Source: Microbacterium hominis (lineage in GTDB: Bacteria > Actinomycetota > Actinomycetes > Actinomycetales > Microbacteriaceae). From it: 64,000 nucleotides of DNA. Of this stretch, positions 17,589-25,661 are shown in pieces. Both the position numbers and the translations under genes were made by a program. The stretch spans positions 558,001 through 622,000 of the forward strand of contig NZ_CP054038.1 of the NCBI RefSeq assembly GCF_013282805.1. Reading direction: 5' to 3'. Below the pieces are notes generated by a model. That model saw only the letters and a list, made by a program, of their open reading frames with translations, was not told the DNA's origin and made no database searches. Numbering within the stretch: the stretch's first letter is position 1; each line of letters begins with the position of its first letter.

Positions 17589-18157
17589 TCCGCCTCCTTG
17601 CGGGATCGATCGATGGTGCGTGATGCCTCGGGGGATGCCGCGCCGGCCGCGTGACGAAGATCGACGAGCCCGTCGCGCACGGTGCGTGATGCCTCGGGGG
17701 ATGCCGCGCCGGCCGCGTGACGAAGATCGACGAGCCCGTCGCGCAGTCGCTCGAGAGCGGGCACCGACGACTCGAGGGCCGCACGGTCGCCCGGATCGAG
17801 CGCGGCCATCGCCTCGGCGACCAGCGCCGCCGCGGCCGCATCGAACCGGTCGAACCAGCCGAGGGCCCGCGGGGTGGCGACCACCTCGACGCGGCGCCGA
17901 TCGACCGCCGACGCGCGTCGCGCGATGAGCCCGGCATCCTCCATGGTCGCGAGCAGATTGCTCACCGTCGAGCGTCCGACTCCCAGCGCCTCGGCGAGGT
18001 CGCTCGGCGAGGCGACCGTGCCGCGGGGGAGGGCGCGCAGCACCTCGACCTGGGCGTCCGGGATCTCGGGCAGGTCCTCGCGTTCGCGCGCGGCCGCCAG
18101 CAGCGTGCGCCGCAGCGGCGAGATGACGGCGGCGAGGCGCGACGAGTCGACCGTCAC
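17585..18157 (-). CDS. MarR-family regulator with duplicated C terminus
   Basis: A 190-residue regulator with a MarR winged helix: SPSDLAEALGVGRSTVSNLL and MEDAGLIARRASAVDRRRVE. The start is a GTG (18157) overlapping the stop of the FAD monooxygenase gene, and its stop overlaps the CocE gene, so it sits in the middle of the operon it probably controls. The last 45 residues contain a 22-residue segment (RDGLVDLRHAAGAASPEASR) twice in tandem, from a 66-bp DNA duplication (see repeat entry). MarR proteins normally end near the first copy, so the extra copy is likely recent and may affect the dimerisation helix. Confidence 0.88.
   Translation of the reverse strand: MTVDSSRLAAVISPLRRTLLAAAREREDLPEIPDAQVEVLRALPRGTVASPSDLAEALGVGRSTVSNLLATMEDAGLIARRASAVDRRRVEVVATPRALGWFDRFDAAAAALVAEAMAALDPGDRAALESSVPALERLRDGLVDLRHAAGAASPEASRTVRDGLVDLRHAAGAASPEASRTIDRSRKEAE
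17615..17745. repeat. 66-bp tandem duplication in the marR 3' end
   Basis: Bases 17615-17679 recur identically at 17681-17745 (period 66). The duplication is in frame (22 codons) and lies within the last ~130 bp of the MarR gene. Confidence 0.95.
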
Positions 18158-19410
18158 GGTGTCGCCCCCGCGGCGGGCACGCTCAGCGAGCTCCGCGCGT
18201 TCAGCAGCTCCGGGTGGAATCCCGCCGCCCGCTTGTACGCCGCGGCGATCTCGGCGAGCTCATCCGCCGGGATCACATCGTGGATGTCGGCGAAGCCCTG
18301 AGGGGCGCGCTCGTGCGCGAGCAGCATCACCCGCTCCGGCCCCGTCTGACGCGTCATCTCCAGCAGGGCCGCCGTCGCCGGCCGTCGCGCGTCCTCATAC
18401 GCCGCCAGCCCCGCCTCGACGGTCGTCGCCGTCGCGAGGTGGAAGGCGAGCGTGCGCGCATCGAGGATCGCCTGCGACCCGCCGTTGGACCCGTTCGGGT
18501 ACATCGCGTGCGCGGCGTCGCCCAGCAGCGTCGTGCGTCCGAACGTCCACCGCGGGAGGACGTCGCGATCGACCATCGGATACTCCAGGATCTCCTCGGC
18601 CGCCGAGATCACCCCCGGCACGTCGATCCAGTCGAACCGCCACTCGCGGAACAGCTCCACCAGCGGCGCCGCGGGCACCGCACAGTTCCAGTCGGCATCC
18701 GGAGAGCCGACGCCGCGCCGCTCGGCGATGAAGTTCACGCGGGTGCGACCCGCGGCATCCACTCCCTCGATCGGGTAGGCGACGAACTTCTGCTCGCCGT
18801 CGCCGGCCATGATCATCGTGCGTCCGTCGAGGAACGGGGGCGCGAGCGCGGTGCCGCGCCAGAGCGTGAGCCCGCTCCACGGCGGAGCGCCCTCGGCGGG
18901 GTAGCGCAGCGCGCGCAACGACGAGTGGATGCCGTCAGCGCCGATGACCACGTCGGCGTCCGCCCGCACCGTGCCGCCCGACGTCTCGAACACGGTGACG
19001 GCGCCATCGGCGCCGTCCTCCACAGCGACCAGGCGGTGGTCGAGGCGGACGACATCGCCGAGCCGATCGTGCACGGCGTCGAGGAGCTCGAGCTGGAGCC
19101 GACCGCGGTGCACCGACACCTGCGGCCACGCATACCCGGCGGCGCGACCACGGGGCTCGCTCCAGATGGGCTGGCCGAAGCGGTTGTAGTAGGCGAGGGT
19201 CTGCGGCTCCACGCCGATCGCCGCCATCGCCGGGGCGAGCCCGAGCTCGGTGAGCTCGCGCATCGCGTGGGGGAGCAGATTGATCCCGACCCCGAGCCCC
19301 CGGATCTGCGGCGCGCGCTCGAAGACGGCGATCTCCCGCAGACCGGCCGCGTGGAGGCTCAGCGCGGCGGCGAGGCCGCCGATCCCGGCGCCGACGATGA
19401 CGATGCGCAT
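18154..19410 (-). CDS. FAD-dependent aromatic monooxygenase
   Basis: A 418-residue class A flavoprotein hydroxylase. Motifs in order: VIVGAGIGGLAAA (FAD dinucleotide fold), VVIGADGIHSSLR (DG motif) and TLLGDAAHAMYPNGSNGGSQ (GD motif with the salicylate-hydroxylase/PhzS-like NGSNGG loop). It should hydroxylate an aromatic acid or heteroaromatic ring with NAD(P)H and O2 in the cytoplasm. The ATG at 19410 follows AAGGGAGTCCGC. It is the first gene of the operon with MarR, CocE and DUF3237, all coupled by 4-bp overlaps; hydroxylase plus esterase suggests catabolism of an aromatic compound, but the substrate is not identifiable. Confidence 0.9.
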   Translation of the reverse strand: MRIVIVGAGIGGLAAALSLHAAGLREIAVFERAPQIRGLGVGINLLPHAMRELTELGLAPAMAAIGVEPQTLAYYNRFGQPIWSEPRGRAAGYAWPQVSVHRGRLQLELLDAVHDRLGDVVRLDHRLVAVEDGADGAVTVFETSGGTVRADADVVIGADGIHSSLRALRYPAEGAPPWSGLTLWRGTALAPPFLDGRTMIMAGDGEQKFVAYPIEGVDAAGRTRVNFIAERRGVGSPDADWNCAVPAAPLVELFREWRFDWIDVPGVISAAEEILEYPMVDRDVLPRWTFGRTTLLGDAAHAMYPNGSNGGSQAILDARTLAFHLATATTVEAGLAAYEDARRPATAALLEMTRQTGPERVMLLAHERAPQGFADIHDVIPADELAEIAAAYKRAAGFHPELLNARSSLSVPAAGATP

Positions 19411-19486
19411 GCGGACTCCCTTGTTCGCGTTCGCGGTGAGGCGTTGTCCACATAGTTTTGTACATGAATCATCGACGTGTCCAGGG

Positions 19487-20521
19487 TCAGTTCGTCGCAG
19501 GCCGCCCCGGGTCGACGGGATAGTCCACGAAGGCGAGCCGATGCCCGTCCGGAGCCCAGCTGTTCACGTTGATCGTGCCCTGGCCCCCGAACAGGCGGAC
19601 GACGGTGGATGCCGCGCCCCACGCCTCGCGCGCGCCCGCGCTCGCCGCGAGGTCGACGAGCTTCAGCTCCACCTCCCGGTCGGCGGGATGGCCCTCGGTG
19701 CCCGGCGGGAAGCTGAGGTAGACGGCGCGATCGCCCGCCGCCGTCAGGTGCGGGAACCAGTTCACGCGCTCGTCGGCGGTCAGCTGCTCGAGCGCGGAGC
19801 CGTCAGGGCGCACCCGCGCGATCTGCGCATGGCCCGGTCGCGTCGAGAAGCGCTCGGTGTTCAGGTAGATCCACGCCCCGTCCGGCGCGTACTCGCAGCC
19901 GTCGTCGGGCCCGCGCCCACCCGTGACCGCACGGTCGTCCGCACCGTCGACGCCCACCGTGCGGATCGTGCCCGAGTCCCAGCCCTCGGTCGGATCCAGC
20001 GCGACGTAGGCGAGCCGCGTGCCGTCGGGCGAGATGCCGTGGAGGAAGTGGAACCGACCTCCGGCGTCCCGCGTCACCCGCCGTGACGGCCCGCCGCGCA
20101 GCGACGCGGCGTAGAGGTGGCCGTCGTTCGCGGACAGGTACACGGTGTCGCCGTCGGGGGCGAGCACGTGGTCGTTGTTCAGCTCCGGCAGACCCTCGAT
20201 CGGCACCACGGCGGGCGCGGTCGATCCATCCGCCGGCATCGTCCACAGCACCCCGTCGCCGTTGAGCACGAGCTGGTCGTCGACGGTCCAGTTCGGCGCC
20301 TCGAGCAGCACCGCGGTGTCTTCGTGCACGGTCAGCGTCTCACCCGTGCGGGCGTCGAGCACGCGCACCCGGCAGCGCCGGCCCGCACCCAGCTTGCGCG
20401 CCCAGGAGGTCTCCTGCTCGGCGGTCTCCTCGGTCTCCTCGGTCTCCTCGGTCTCCTCGGCCTCCTCGGTCGCCGGTGCGGCCGGTGCGGTGGGCGCGGC
20501 GTCGTGTGCGGCATCTCTCAT
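19487..20521 (-). CDS. PD40 beta-propeller (TolB-like) protein
   Basis: A 344-residue protein with a Glu-Thr-rich N-terminal stretch (residues ~18-35) followed by repeated WD40-like/PD40 blades: HVLAPDGDTVYLSANDGHLY, HGISPDGTRLAYVAL, CEYAPDGAWIYLNTE, INVNSWAPDGHRLAFVDYP. Each has the xxPDGxxIxY signature of TolB-type propellers. There is no signal peptide or membrane segment, so it is probably cytoplasmic; similar stand-alone propellers are annotated as biopolymer-transporter TolB but their role is unknown. It is divergent from the UPF0303 gene across a palindrome. A -10-like TAAAGT lies about 10 nt before the ATG. Confidence 0.82.
   Translation of the reverse strand: MRDAAHDAAPTAPAAPATEEAEETEETEETEETAEQETSWARKLGAGRRCRVRVLDARTGETLTVHEDTAVLLEAPNWTVDDQLVLNGDGVLWTMPADGSTAPAVVPIEGLPELNNDHVLAPDGDTVYLSANDGHLYAASLRGGPSRRVTRDAGGRFHFLHGISPDGTRLAYVALDPTEGWDSGTIRTVGVDGADDRAVTGGRGPDDGCEYAPDGAWIYLNTERFSTRPGHAQIARVRPDGSALEQLTADERVNWFPHLTAAGDRAVYLSFPPGTEGHPADREVELKLVDLAASAGAREAWGAASTVVRLFGGQGTINVNSWAPDGHRLAFVDYPVDPGRPATN
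20423..20467. repeat. 9-bp microsatellite, five units
   Basis: Unit GGTCTCCTC repeated at 20423, 20432, 20441, 20450 and (one mismatch) 20459. It encodes the E-E-T repeats of the propeller protein on the minus strand. Copy-number change would stay in frame. Confidence 0.95.
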
Positions 20522-20531
20522 CGTGGCCGCG

Positions 20532-20550
20532 ACTTTACCACTGGTATATT
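20532..20550. promoter_or_regulatory. Divergent promoters sharing a palindrome
   Basis: TACCA-C-TGGTA (20536-20546) is a perfect inverted repeat. It touches a plus-strand -10 TATATT (20545-20550, for UPF0303) and a minus-strand -10 TAAAGT (20532-20537, for the propeller gene). A regulator, perhaps the TetR protein at 21100, could control both sides from here. Confidence 0.5.
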
Positions 20551-20613
20551 CTGCGAGGGCTCCCGGGGCCGATCCCCGGTCGCGGCATCCACATCCGGTG
20601 AAGGAGCAGTTGC

Positions 20614-21096
20614 ATGGACCTCGATCGTCCCCTCGAGCTCGACAAGCTCGCCGCACAGGAAGCGGTCGAGCTCCGCGCCTTCGACCACGACGCGGCGTGG
20701 CGGCTCGGCAGCGGCCTGCGCGACCGCGCGGCTACAGCCGGCTACGGCATCGCGATCGACATCCGGCGGCCGACCGGCGCGGTGCTGTTCCACGCGGCGC
20801 TGCCGGGCGCGACCGCCGATCAGGAGGAGTGGATCCGCCGCAAGGTCGCCGTCGTCTGGCGCTTCGAAGCGAGCTCCGCGCTCGTCTCGGCGCGGCTGAG
20901 AGCGGCGGGGAAGGTCGCCACCGACCCGGCGGCCGGATGGCTCGCCGCCGCGGATTACGCGGTCACCGGCGGCGCCGTGCCGATCCGCGTCGCCGGCGCC
21001 GGCATCGTCGCGGCGCTCACCGTCTCGGGGCTCAGCTCCGTCGCAGACCATCGACTCGCGGTCGACGCGATCGTGCGCCTGCGCGACGACGTCTGA
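20614..21096 (+). CDS. UPF0303/DUF336 (haem-degrading-like) protein
   Basis: A 160-residue protein of the UPF0303 group within the DUF336/HbpS-like fold: AFDHDAAWRLGSGLRDRAA, YGIAIDIRRPTGAVLFHAAL, and the C-terminal GGAVPIRVAGAGIVAALTVSG followed by DHRLAVDAI. The fold is found in haem- or corrinoid-binding and chaperone-like proteins; the role of UPF0303 itself is not established. The start is preceded by GAAGGAG. It is the first gene of a run ending in panB; the TetR gene begins 3 bp after its stop. Confidence 0.85.
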   Translation: MDLDRPLELDKLAAQEAVELRAFDHDAAWRLGSGLRDRAATAGYGIAIDIRRPTGAVLFHAALPGATADQEEWIRRKVAVVWRFEASSALVSARLRAAGKVATDPAAGWLAAADYAVTGGAVPIRVAGAGIVAALTVSGLSSVADHRLAVDAIVRLRDDV

Positions 21097-21099
21097 GTC

Positions 21100-21720
21100 G
21101 TGCCCGCGCGACGCACCTCCGCGAAGGGAGCCGCTCGGCGCGAGCAGATCCTCGCCACCGCCCTGCGCGTCATCGGCGAGCAGGGCTTCCGCGCCGCGAC
21201 GCTGCGCGGAATCGCGCGCGCCGCGGGCATGGAGACCGCCCACGTGCTGTACTACTTCGGCAGCCGTGAAGGCCTGCTGCGCGAGGTGATCGAGCGGTGG
21301 GATGCCGGCGCCACCGCCACCGCCGCCGCCGCAGGCGGCGCCGACGCGCTCGAGGTGTATGCGGCCGCGGTGCGGCGCAACCTCTCGGTCCGCGGAGCCA
21401 TGCACCTGCACCTGTCGTTCGCGGCCGAAGCCGTCGACGCCGACCACGCCGCGCACACGTTCTTCCGCGACCGCTTCGCACGTACCGAACGCGGGATCGC
21501 CGACGCTCTGTGTGCGGGCCAGGAGGCGGGGCTCGTGCGGGCGGACCTCGACCCGGCGCGCGCCGCGCGCCTGCTCGTCGCGCTGGCCGACGGACTCCAG
21601 CTCCAGTCGCTGATGGACACCGACCTCGACGTGCGCGCCGACATCGACGCCGCACTCGATGACCTGTTCACCGGGGGAAAGCGTGTCCCGCTCGTGCCGA
21701 CGCACGACGAACCGCGGTGA
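21100..21720 (+). CDS. TetR-family transcriptional regulator
   Basis: A 206-residue TetR protein starting at GTG 21100. The DNA-binding part runs ARREQILATALRVIGEQGFR through ETAHVLYYFGSREGLL (residues ~10-58). The ligand domain is unremarkable. It is embedded between UPF0303 and the pantothenate genes, 3 bp after the former, which suggests it controls this transcript, possibly through the palindrome at 20536-20546. Confidence 0.9.
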   Translation: MPARRTSAKGAARREQILATALRVIGEQGFRAATLRGIARAAGMETAHVLYYFGSREGLLREVIERWDAGATATAAAAGGADALEVYAAAVRRNLSVRGAMHLHLSFAAEAVDADHAAHTFFRDRFARTERGIADALCAGQEAGLVRADLDPARAARLLVALADGLQLQSLMDTDLDVRADIDAALDDLFTGGKRVPLVPTHDEPR

Positions 21721-21772
21721 CCGGCGGCGGGTACCCTGGAGTGTCCGCGGCCTGCCCCGTCCCGAGGTCCCC

Positions 21773-22585
21773 ATGCCCCTCAGCCCACCGCTTCCCGCCC
21801 CGCTCCGCGAGCCGGGCGGAGTGCTCGTCGTCGGCACCGGCCGCATGGGGGCGGCACTGGCCGCGCGGCTGACCGACGCCGGCGTGCGCGTGCGCTCCAC
21901 CTCGCAGCGCGGGGCGACCGGCCTCGATGCCGCCATCGTGCTGCTCGCCGTACCCGATGCCGCCATCCCGCGCGCGGCCGCAGCGGTCGCCCCGGGGAGG
22001 TTCGTCGGCCACCTGTCGGGAGCCACGACGCTCGCCCCGCTCGCACCGCACGCCGCGTTCAGCATCCATCCGCTCATGACCGTCACCGGCGCCGACACCT
22101 CGTTCGCCGGGGTGCCCGCCGCGATCGCGGGGTCGGACGACGACGCGCTGGCTGTCGCGCAGGCCCTCGCCGACGCGCTCGGACTGCGCGGCGTCGAGGT
22201 CGCCGATGCCGACAGGGCCGCCTATCACGCGGCCGCGACGATCGCGTCGAACTTCCTCCTCGCGCTCGAAGACACCGCGGAGCAGCTCGCCGCCACCGCC
22301 GGGGTCGACCGCGACGCCCTGCTCCCGCTCGTGCGCGCCACGGTCGGGAACTGGGCGGCCCACGGCGCCGGCGCCGCCCTGACCGGGCCCATCGCGCGCG
22401 GCGACGTCGACACCGTGCGTCGCCAGCGCGACGCGATCGCCGCCCGCCTGCCGGGCCGCCTCGCCCTCTTCGACGCGATGGTGGATGCCACGCGCGACCT
22501 CGCCACCCGATCGGTGCGCGACGCGACGAGCCTCGGCGCGGCGGCTCCCGCCGTCGACGTCGTCCGCGAGGGAGCCGGATCGTGA
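21773..22585 (+). CDS. Rossmann/DUF2520 protein, candidate ketopantoate reductase
   Basis: A 270-residue two-domain dehydrogenase-like protein: LVVGTGRMGAALAARL (NADP-binding loop), VLLAVPDAAIPRAAAA, GHLSGATTLAPL, FSIHPLMTVTGAD, then a helical DUF2520 domain (AAYHAAATIASNFLLALEDT). Its gene overlaps panC by 4 bp. This family commonly neighbours panC/panB in actinobacteria, where a reductase converting ketopantoate to pantoate is needed between PanB and PanC; that role is inferred from context. The start ATG at 21773 is chosen because it directly precedes the Rossmann fold. Confidence 0.85.
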   Translation: MPLSPPLPAPLREPGGVLVVGTGRMGAALAARLTDAGVRVRSTSQRGATGLDAAIVLLAVPDAAIPRAAAAVAPGRFVGHLSGATTLAPLAPHAAFSIHPLMTVTGADTSFAGVPAAIAGSDDDALAVAQALADALGLRGVEVADADRAAYHAAATIASNFLLALEDTAEQLAATAGVDRDALLPLVRATVGNWAAHGAGAALTGPIARGDVDTVRRQRDAIAARLPGRLALFDAMVDATRDLATRSVRDATSLGAAAPAVDVVREGAGS

Positions 22586-23463
22586 TCGTCGCGCGCACCG
22601 CCGCCGACCTGCGCGCCGCGCTCGCCGGGCCCCGGCGCTCGGGCCGCGTGGGCCTGGTCCCCACGATGGGCGCCCTGCATGACGGGCACCTCTCGCTCGT
22701 CCACGCGGCGCGCGCGCAGAACGACACGGTCGTCATGACGATCTTCGTCAACCCGACGCAGTTCGGCGAGGCCGCCGACCTCGCCGCCTACCCGCGCACC
22801 GAGAAGGCCGACCTCGCGCTGGCCGCGCAGGCGGGCGTCGATGTCGTGTTCGCACCGTCGGTCGCGGAGATCTACCCGGCCGGCTTCGCCACGACGGTCT
22901 CCGTCGCAGGGCCGATCACCGAGACGCTCGAGGGTGCCGTGCGCGGCCGCTCCCACTTCGACGGGGTCGCCACCGTCGTCTCCAAGCTCCTCCTCGCCGC
23001 CCTCCCCGACGCCGCCTACTTCGGCGCGAAAGACGCTCAGCAGGTCGTCGTCATCCGTCGCATGGTCGCCGATCTCGGCATCCCGGTGCGCATCGAGGTC
23101 TGCCCGACGGCCCGCGACGCCGACGGGCTCGCGCTGTCGTCGCGCAATGCACGGCTGAGCGCCGCCGAGCGTGAGCGCGCGGTCGCCGTGCCGCGCGCGC
23201 TCGACGCGGTCACGCGGGCGGTCGACGCGGGCGAGCGCGAGCCATCCCGGGCGGCGGCCGCCGGACTCGCGGTGCTCGCCGCCGCCGGCCTCGAGGCCGA
23301 GTACCTCGCGCTCGTGCACCCCGACACTCTCGAACCCGTGGTCGCCGTCGCGCCGCCGATGCTCGCCGCGCTCGCCGTGCGGGTCGGGGAGACCCGGCTG
23401 ATCGACAACGTGCTGCTGGACGCGGCATCCAGCCCTCTCGCCGACTCCGGAGGCAGCGAATGA
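22582..23463 (+). CDS. panC: Pantoate--beta-alanine ligase
   Basis: A 293-residue PanC, joining pantoate and beta-alanine to give pantothenate with ATP in the cytoplasm. Landmarks: LVPTMGALHDGHLSLV (HIGH-like motif), IFVNPTQFGEAADLAAYPR (pantoate/ATP site), GRSHFDGVATVVSKL, YFGAKDAQQ, and LALSSRNARLS (the KMSKS-like loop). The length is normal. It overlaps the DUF2520 gene before it and panB after it by 4 bp each. Confidence 0.97.
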   Translation: MIVARTAADLRAALAGPRRSGRVGLVPTMGALHDGHLSLVHAARAQNDTVVMTIFVNPTQFGEAADLAAYPRTEKADLALAAQAGVDVVFAPSVAEIYPAGFATTVSVAGPITETLEGAVRGRSHFDGVATVVSKLLLAALPDAAYFGAKDAQQVVVIRRMVADLGIPVRIEVCPTARDADGLALSSRNARLSAAERERAVAVPRALDAVTRAVDAGEREPSRAAAAGLAVLAAAGLEAEYLALVHPDTLEPVVAVAPPMLAALAVRVGETRLIDNVLLDAASSPLADSGGSE

Positions 23464-24314
23464 CACGACGACGTGTGACGGTGACCCGCCTGGCCGAGCT
23501 GAAGGCCGAGGGCACCCCGATCGTGATGGTCACCGCCTACGACCATCCCTCGGCCCGTGTGGCCGAACGTGCCGGGGTCGACATGGTGCTCGTCGGCGAT
23601 TCGGGGGCTCAGGTCGTGCTCGGCCACGATTCCACCGTCGAGATCACGACCGACGAGATGCTCGTGCTCGCCCGTGCCGTGCGCCGCGGCGTGACCTCGG
23701 CGTTCGTCGTGTGTGACGTGCCCTTCGGATCCACCGAGATCTCCGACGAGCAGGCGGTGGCCACCGCGCTGCGCTTCGCGAAGGAGGCCGGCGCCGACGC
23801 CGTCAAGATCGAGGGCGGCAACCCCGCCCGCCTCAGCCGCATCGGCGCGATCGTGGATGCCGGAGTCCCCGTCGTCGGCCACGTCGGCCTCACCCCGCAG
23901 ACCGCGGGGGCGCTCGGCGGCCTGCGCGTGCAGGGACGCACCGAGGAGACGGCCGCCCGATTCGTGCGCGAGGCGCTCGCCGTCGAGGCGGCCGGTGCGT
24001 GCGCACTCGTGGTCGAGGCGGTGCCGTCGGAGGTGGTGGCCGTGGTGCGTCGCGCCCTGCGCATCCCGCTCATCGGCATCGGCGCCGGTCCCGCCGACGG
24101 GCAGGTGCTCGTCTTCCACGACCTCCTCGGCATCACCGAGGGCAGGGTGGCCACCTTCGTGAAGCAGTACGCCGCGCTCGGCGACGCGATGGTCGAGGGC
24201 GTGGCCCGCTATGCCGAGGAGGTGCGCGCGGGAACCTTCCCGGCGAGCGCGCACCAGTACGGCGCCACGGCCGAGGCCGTCGCCGCGGCGGAGGCCGAGC
24301 TCGCTCGCGACTGA
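23460..24314 (+). CDS. panB: 3-methyl-2-oxobutanoate hydroxymethyltransferase
   Basis: A 284-residue PanB, which makes ketopantoate from 2-oxoisovalerate and methylene-THF. Motifs: VTAYDHPSARVAERAGVDM, VGDSGAQVVLGHDSTVEIT (Mg and substrate site), DAVKIEGG, GHVGLTPQT, and IGIGAGPADGQVLVFHDLLG. It is the last gene of the pantothenate operon, followed by a hairpin. Confidence 0.97.
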   Translation: MTRRRVTVTRLAELKAEGTPIVMVTAYDHPSARVAERAGVDMVLVGDSGAQVVLGHDSTVEITTDEMLVLARAVRRGVTSAFVVCDVPFGSTEISDEQAVATALRFAKEAGADAVKIEGGNPARLSRIGAIVDAGVPVVGHVGLTPQTAGALGGLRVQGRTEETAARFVREALAVEAAGACALVVEAVPSEVVAVVRRALRIPLIGIGAGPADGQVLVFHDLLGITEGRVATFVKQYAALGDAMVEGVARYAEEVRAGTFPASAHQYGATAEAVAAAEAELARD

Positions 24315-24336
24315 AAACCTCCGAGTGGAGGATTTT
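24314..24336. terminator. Hairpin after panB, possibly also an operator
   Basis: CCTCC-GAGT-GGAGG (24318-24331) flanked by A- and T-runs (AAAA before, ATTTT after) resembles an intrinsic terminator directly after the panB stop. The same dyad lies close to the -10 (24352-24357) of the next TetR gene and could instead be its operator. Confidence 0.6.
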
Positions 24337-24351
24337 GGGCTCGTCCTGACA

Positions 24352-24357
24352 TAGGAT
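24352..24357 (+). promoter_or_regulatory. -10 element of a leaderless promoter
   Basis: TAGGAT at 24352-24357, with the TetR ATG (24364) exactly 6 nt downstream and no Shine-Dalgarno sequence. Confidence 0.5.
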
Positions 24358-24363
24358 GCCGCC

Positions 24364-24945
24364 ATGGCCTCATACGCGAAGGGCATCGCGCGCCGGCAGG
24401 AGATCCTCGACCGGGCGATCGAGGTGTTCGCCCGCCGCGGCTCCGACCGCACGAGCCTGCGCTCCATCGCGCAGGAGGTGGGGGTGACCCACTCGGCCCT
24501 CACGCACTACTTCGGCTCGCTCGAAGAGCTGCTGGTCGAGGTCTACCGCGAGTCGGCCCGCCAGTCCGACGCGCAGCATCCCGTGTCCGAAGACGCGACG
24601 CCGGTCGAGATCATGCGGGCCTCCGCGCGCGACAACCGCGAAGTGTCGGGACTCGTGCAGCTCTACTCCACGCTCGTCGCCGCCGCGCTCGAGGAGGGGC
24701 ACCCCGCCGCCCGCGAGTTCGCCGCCACGCGCTTCGCGGCGCTGCGACGAAGCCTCGCCGAACGCGTGCGCCACAACCAGCGCAGCGGCCGCATGCGAGC
24801 CGATGTGGATGCCGATGCGGTGGCCGCCCTCGTGATCGCCGCGTCCGACGGCCTGCAGACCCAGTGGCTGCTCGACCCCGACCTCGACGAGCAGGGCGTG
24901 CTCACCATGCTCGACGACCTGCTGGCGGGGCCGGGGGCGCGCTGA
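24364..24945 (+). CDS. TetR-family transcriptional regulator
   Basis: A 193-residue TetR protein: RRQEILDRAIEVFARRGSDR, SLRSIAQEVGVTHSALTHYF and GSLEELLVEVYRES (residues ~9-65). It lies alone after the pantothenate operon, tail to tail with the next TetR gene. In many actinobacteria such proteins of the MASYAKG type regulate nearby sugar hydrolases or transporters, but no target is obvious here. Confidence 0.9.
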   Translation: MASYAKGIARRQEILDRAIEVFARRGSDRTSLRSIAQEVGVTHSALTHYFGSLEELLVEVYRESARQSDAQHPVSEDATPVEIMRASARDNREVSGLVQLYSTLVAAALEEGHPAAREFAATRFAALRRSLAERVRHNQRSGRMRADVDADAVAALVIAASDGLQTQWLLDPDLDEQGVLTMLDDLLAGPGAR

Positions 24946-24963
24946 TGCGGATCCCGGTCGAGA

Positions 24964-25596
24964 TCAGCCCTGTGCGGCACCGAGGTCGCCGGTGAGGTAG
25001 CGCTGCAGGGTCGGGCCGACCGCGGCGACGAGCTCGTCCACGGACGGGTCGGCCATCGGCGGCAGTTCGAGCACGTACCGCGTCACGAGCATGCCGACGA
25101 TCTGACTCGCCGCGAGCCCTGCGCGCCGGCGCGCGTGCGGGTCGTCTTCCAGCCGATCGGCGATCCGCGCGAGGATCTCGCGCGAGACGAAGCCCACCAG
25201 CAGTGCCGCCGTGCGGCGGTTGCCGATCATGGCGCGGAGCACGGCGACGCCGCGCTTGCGCATGACGGGGTCCTCCCACATCTCCAGCACGAACCGCGCG
25301 ACGCGCTCCCCGGCGGAGTCGAGGTCCCCGGCGAGCACGGCGTCGAGGCCGCGCGTCGGCGGCAGCGGGGCGCCGATCGCCCCCGCGAAGAGGTCGGCCT
25401 TGGTGCCGAAGTAGTGGTGCACGAGGGCGGCATCCACCCCCGCTCGCCCGGCGATGCCGCGGATCGTCGCCGCGTCGTAGCCCCGCTCGCCGAACTCCGC
25501 GATCGCGGCATCCACGATCCGCTCCCGTGCGCCCGAATCGCCGCCGCGGGGGCGACCGCGGCGACGCGAGGCGGTGGGCACGGCGAACTCGGGCAC
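24964..25596 (-). CDS. TetR-family regulator of the divergent ABC exporter
   Basis: A 210-residue TetR repressor with a basic RRRGRPRGG tail before the helix-turn-helix (ARERIVDAAIAEFGERGYDA, then VDAALVHHYFGTKADLF). The C-terminal half resembles the TetR_C_17-type domain of drug-exporter regulators. The GTG start (25596) is 6 nt from a minus-strand -10 TAGTCT (25603-25608). It is divergent from the ABC permease gene and the operator between them is clear. Confidence 0.9.
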   Translation of the reverse strand: MPEFAVPTASRRRGRPRGGDSGARERIVDAAIAEFGERGYDAATIRGIAGRAGVDAALVHHYFGTKADLFAGAIGAPLPPTRGLDAVLAGDLDSAGERVARFVLEMWEDPVMRKRGVAVLRAMIGNRRTAALLVGFVSREILARIADRLEDDPHARRRAGLAASQIVGMLVTRYVLELPPMADPSVDELVAAVGPTLQRYLTGDLGAAQG

Positions 25597-25602
25597 GGGC
25601 CC

Positions 25603-25655
25603 AGACTACGACGCGTCGCACCCCCTTGCCAGATATTCACTGCACGTTGAATAAT
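25603..25655. promoter_or_regulatory. Divergent promoters with a TetR operator
   Basis: An inverted repeat TATTCA (25634-25639) / TGAATA (25648-25653) with an 8-nt spacer overlaps the plus-strand -10 AATAAT (25650-25655), which ends 6 nt before the permease ATG. The minus-strand -10 TAGTCT is at 25603-25608. The regulator at 24964-25596 should bind here. Confidence 0.6.
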
Positions 25656-25661
25656 GCCGCC

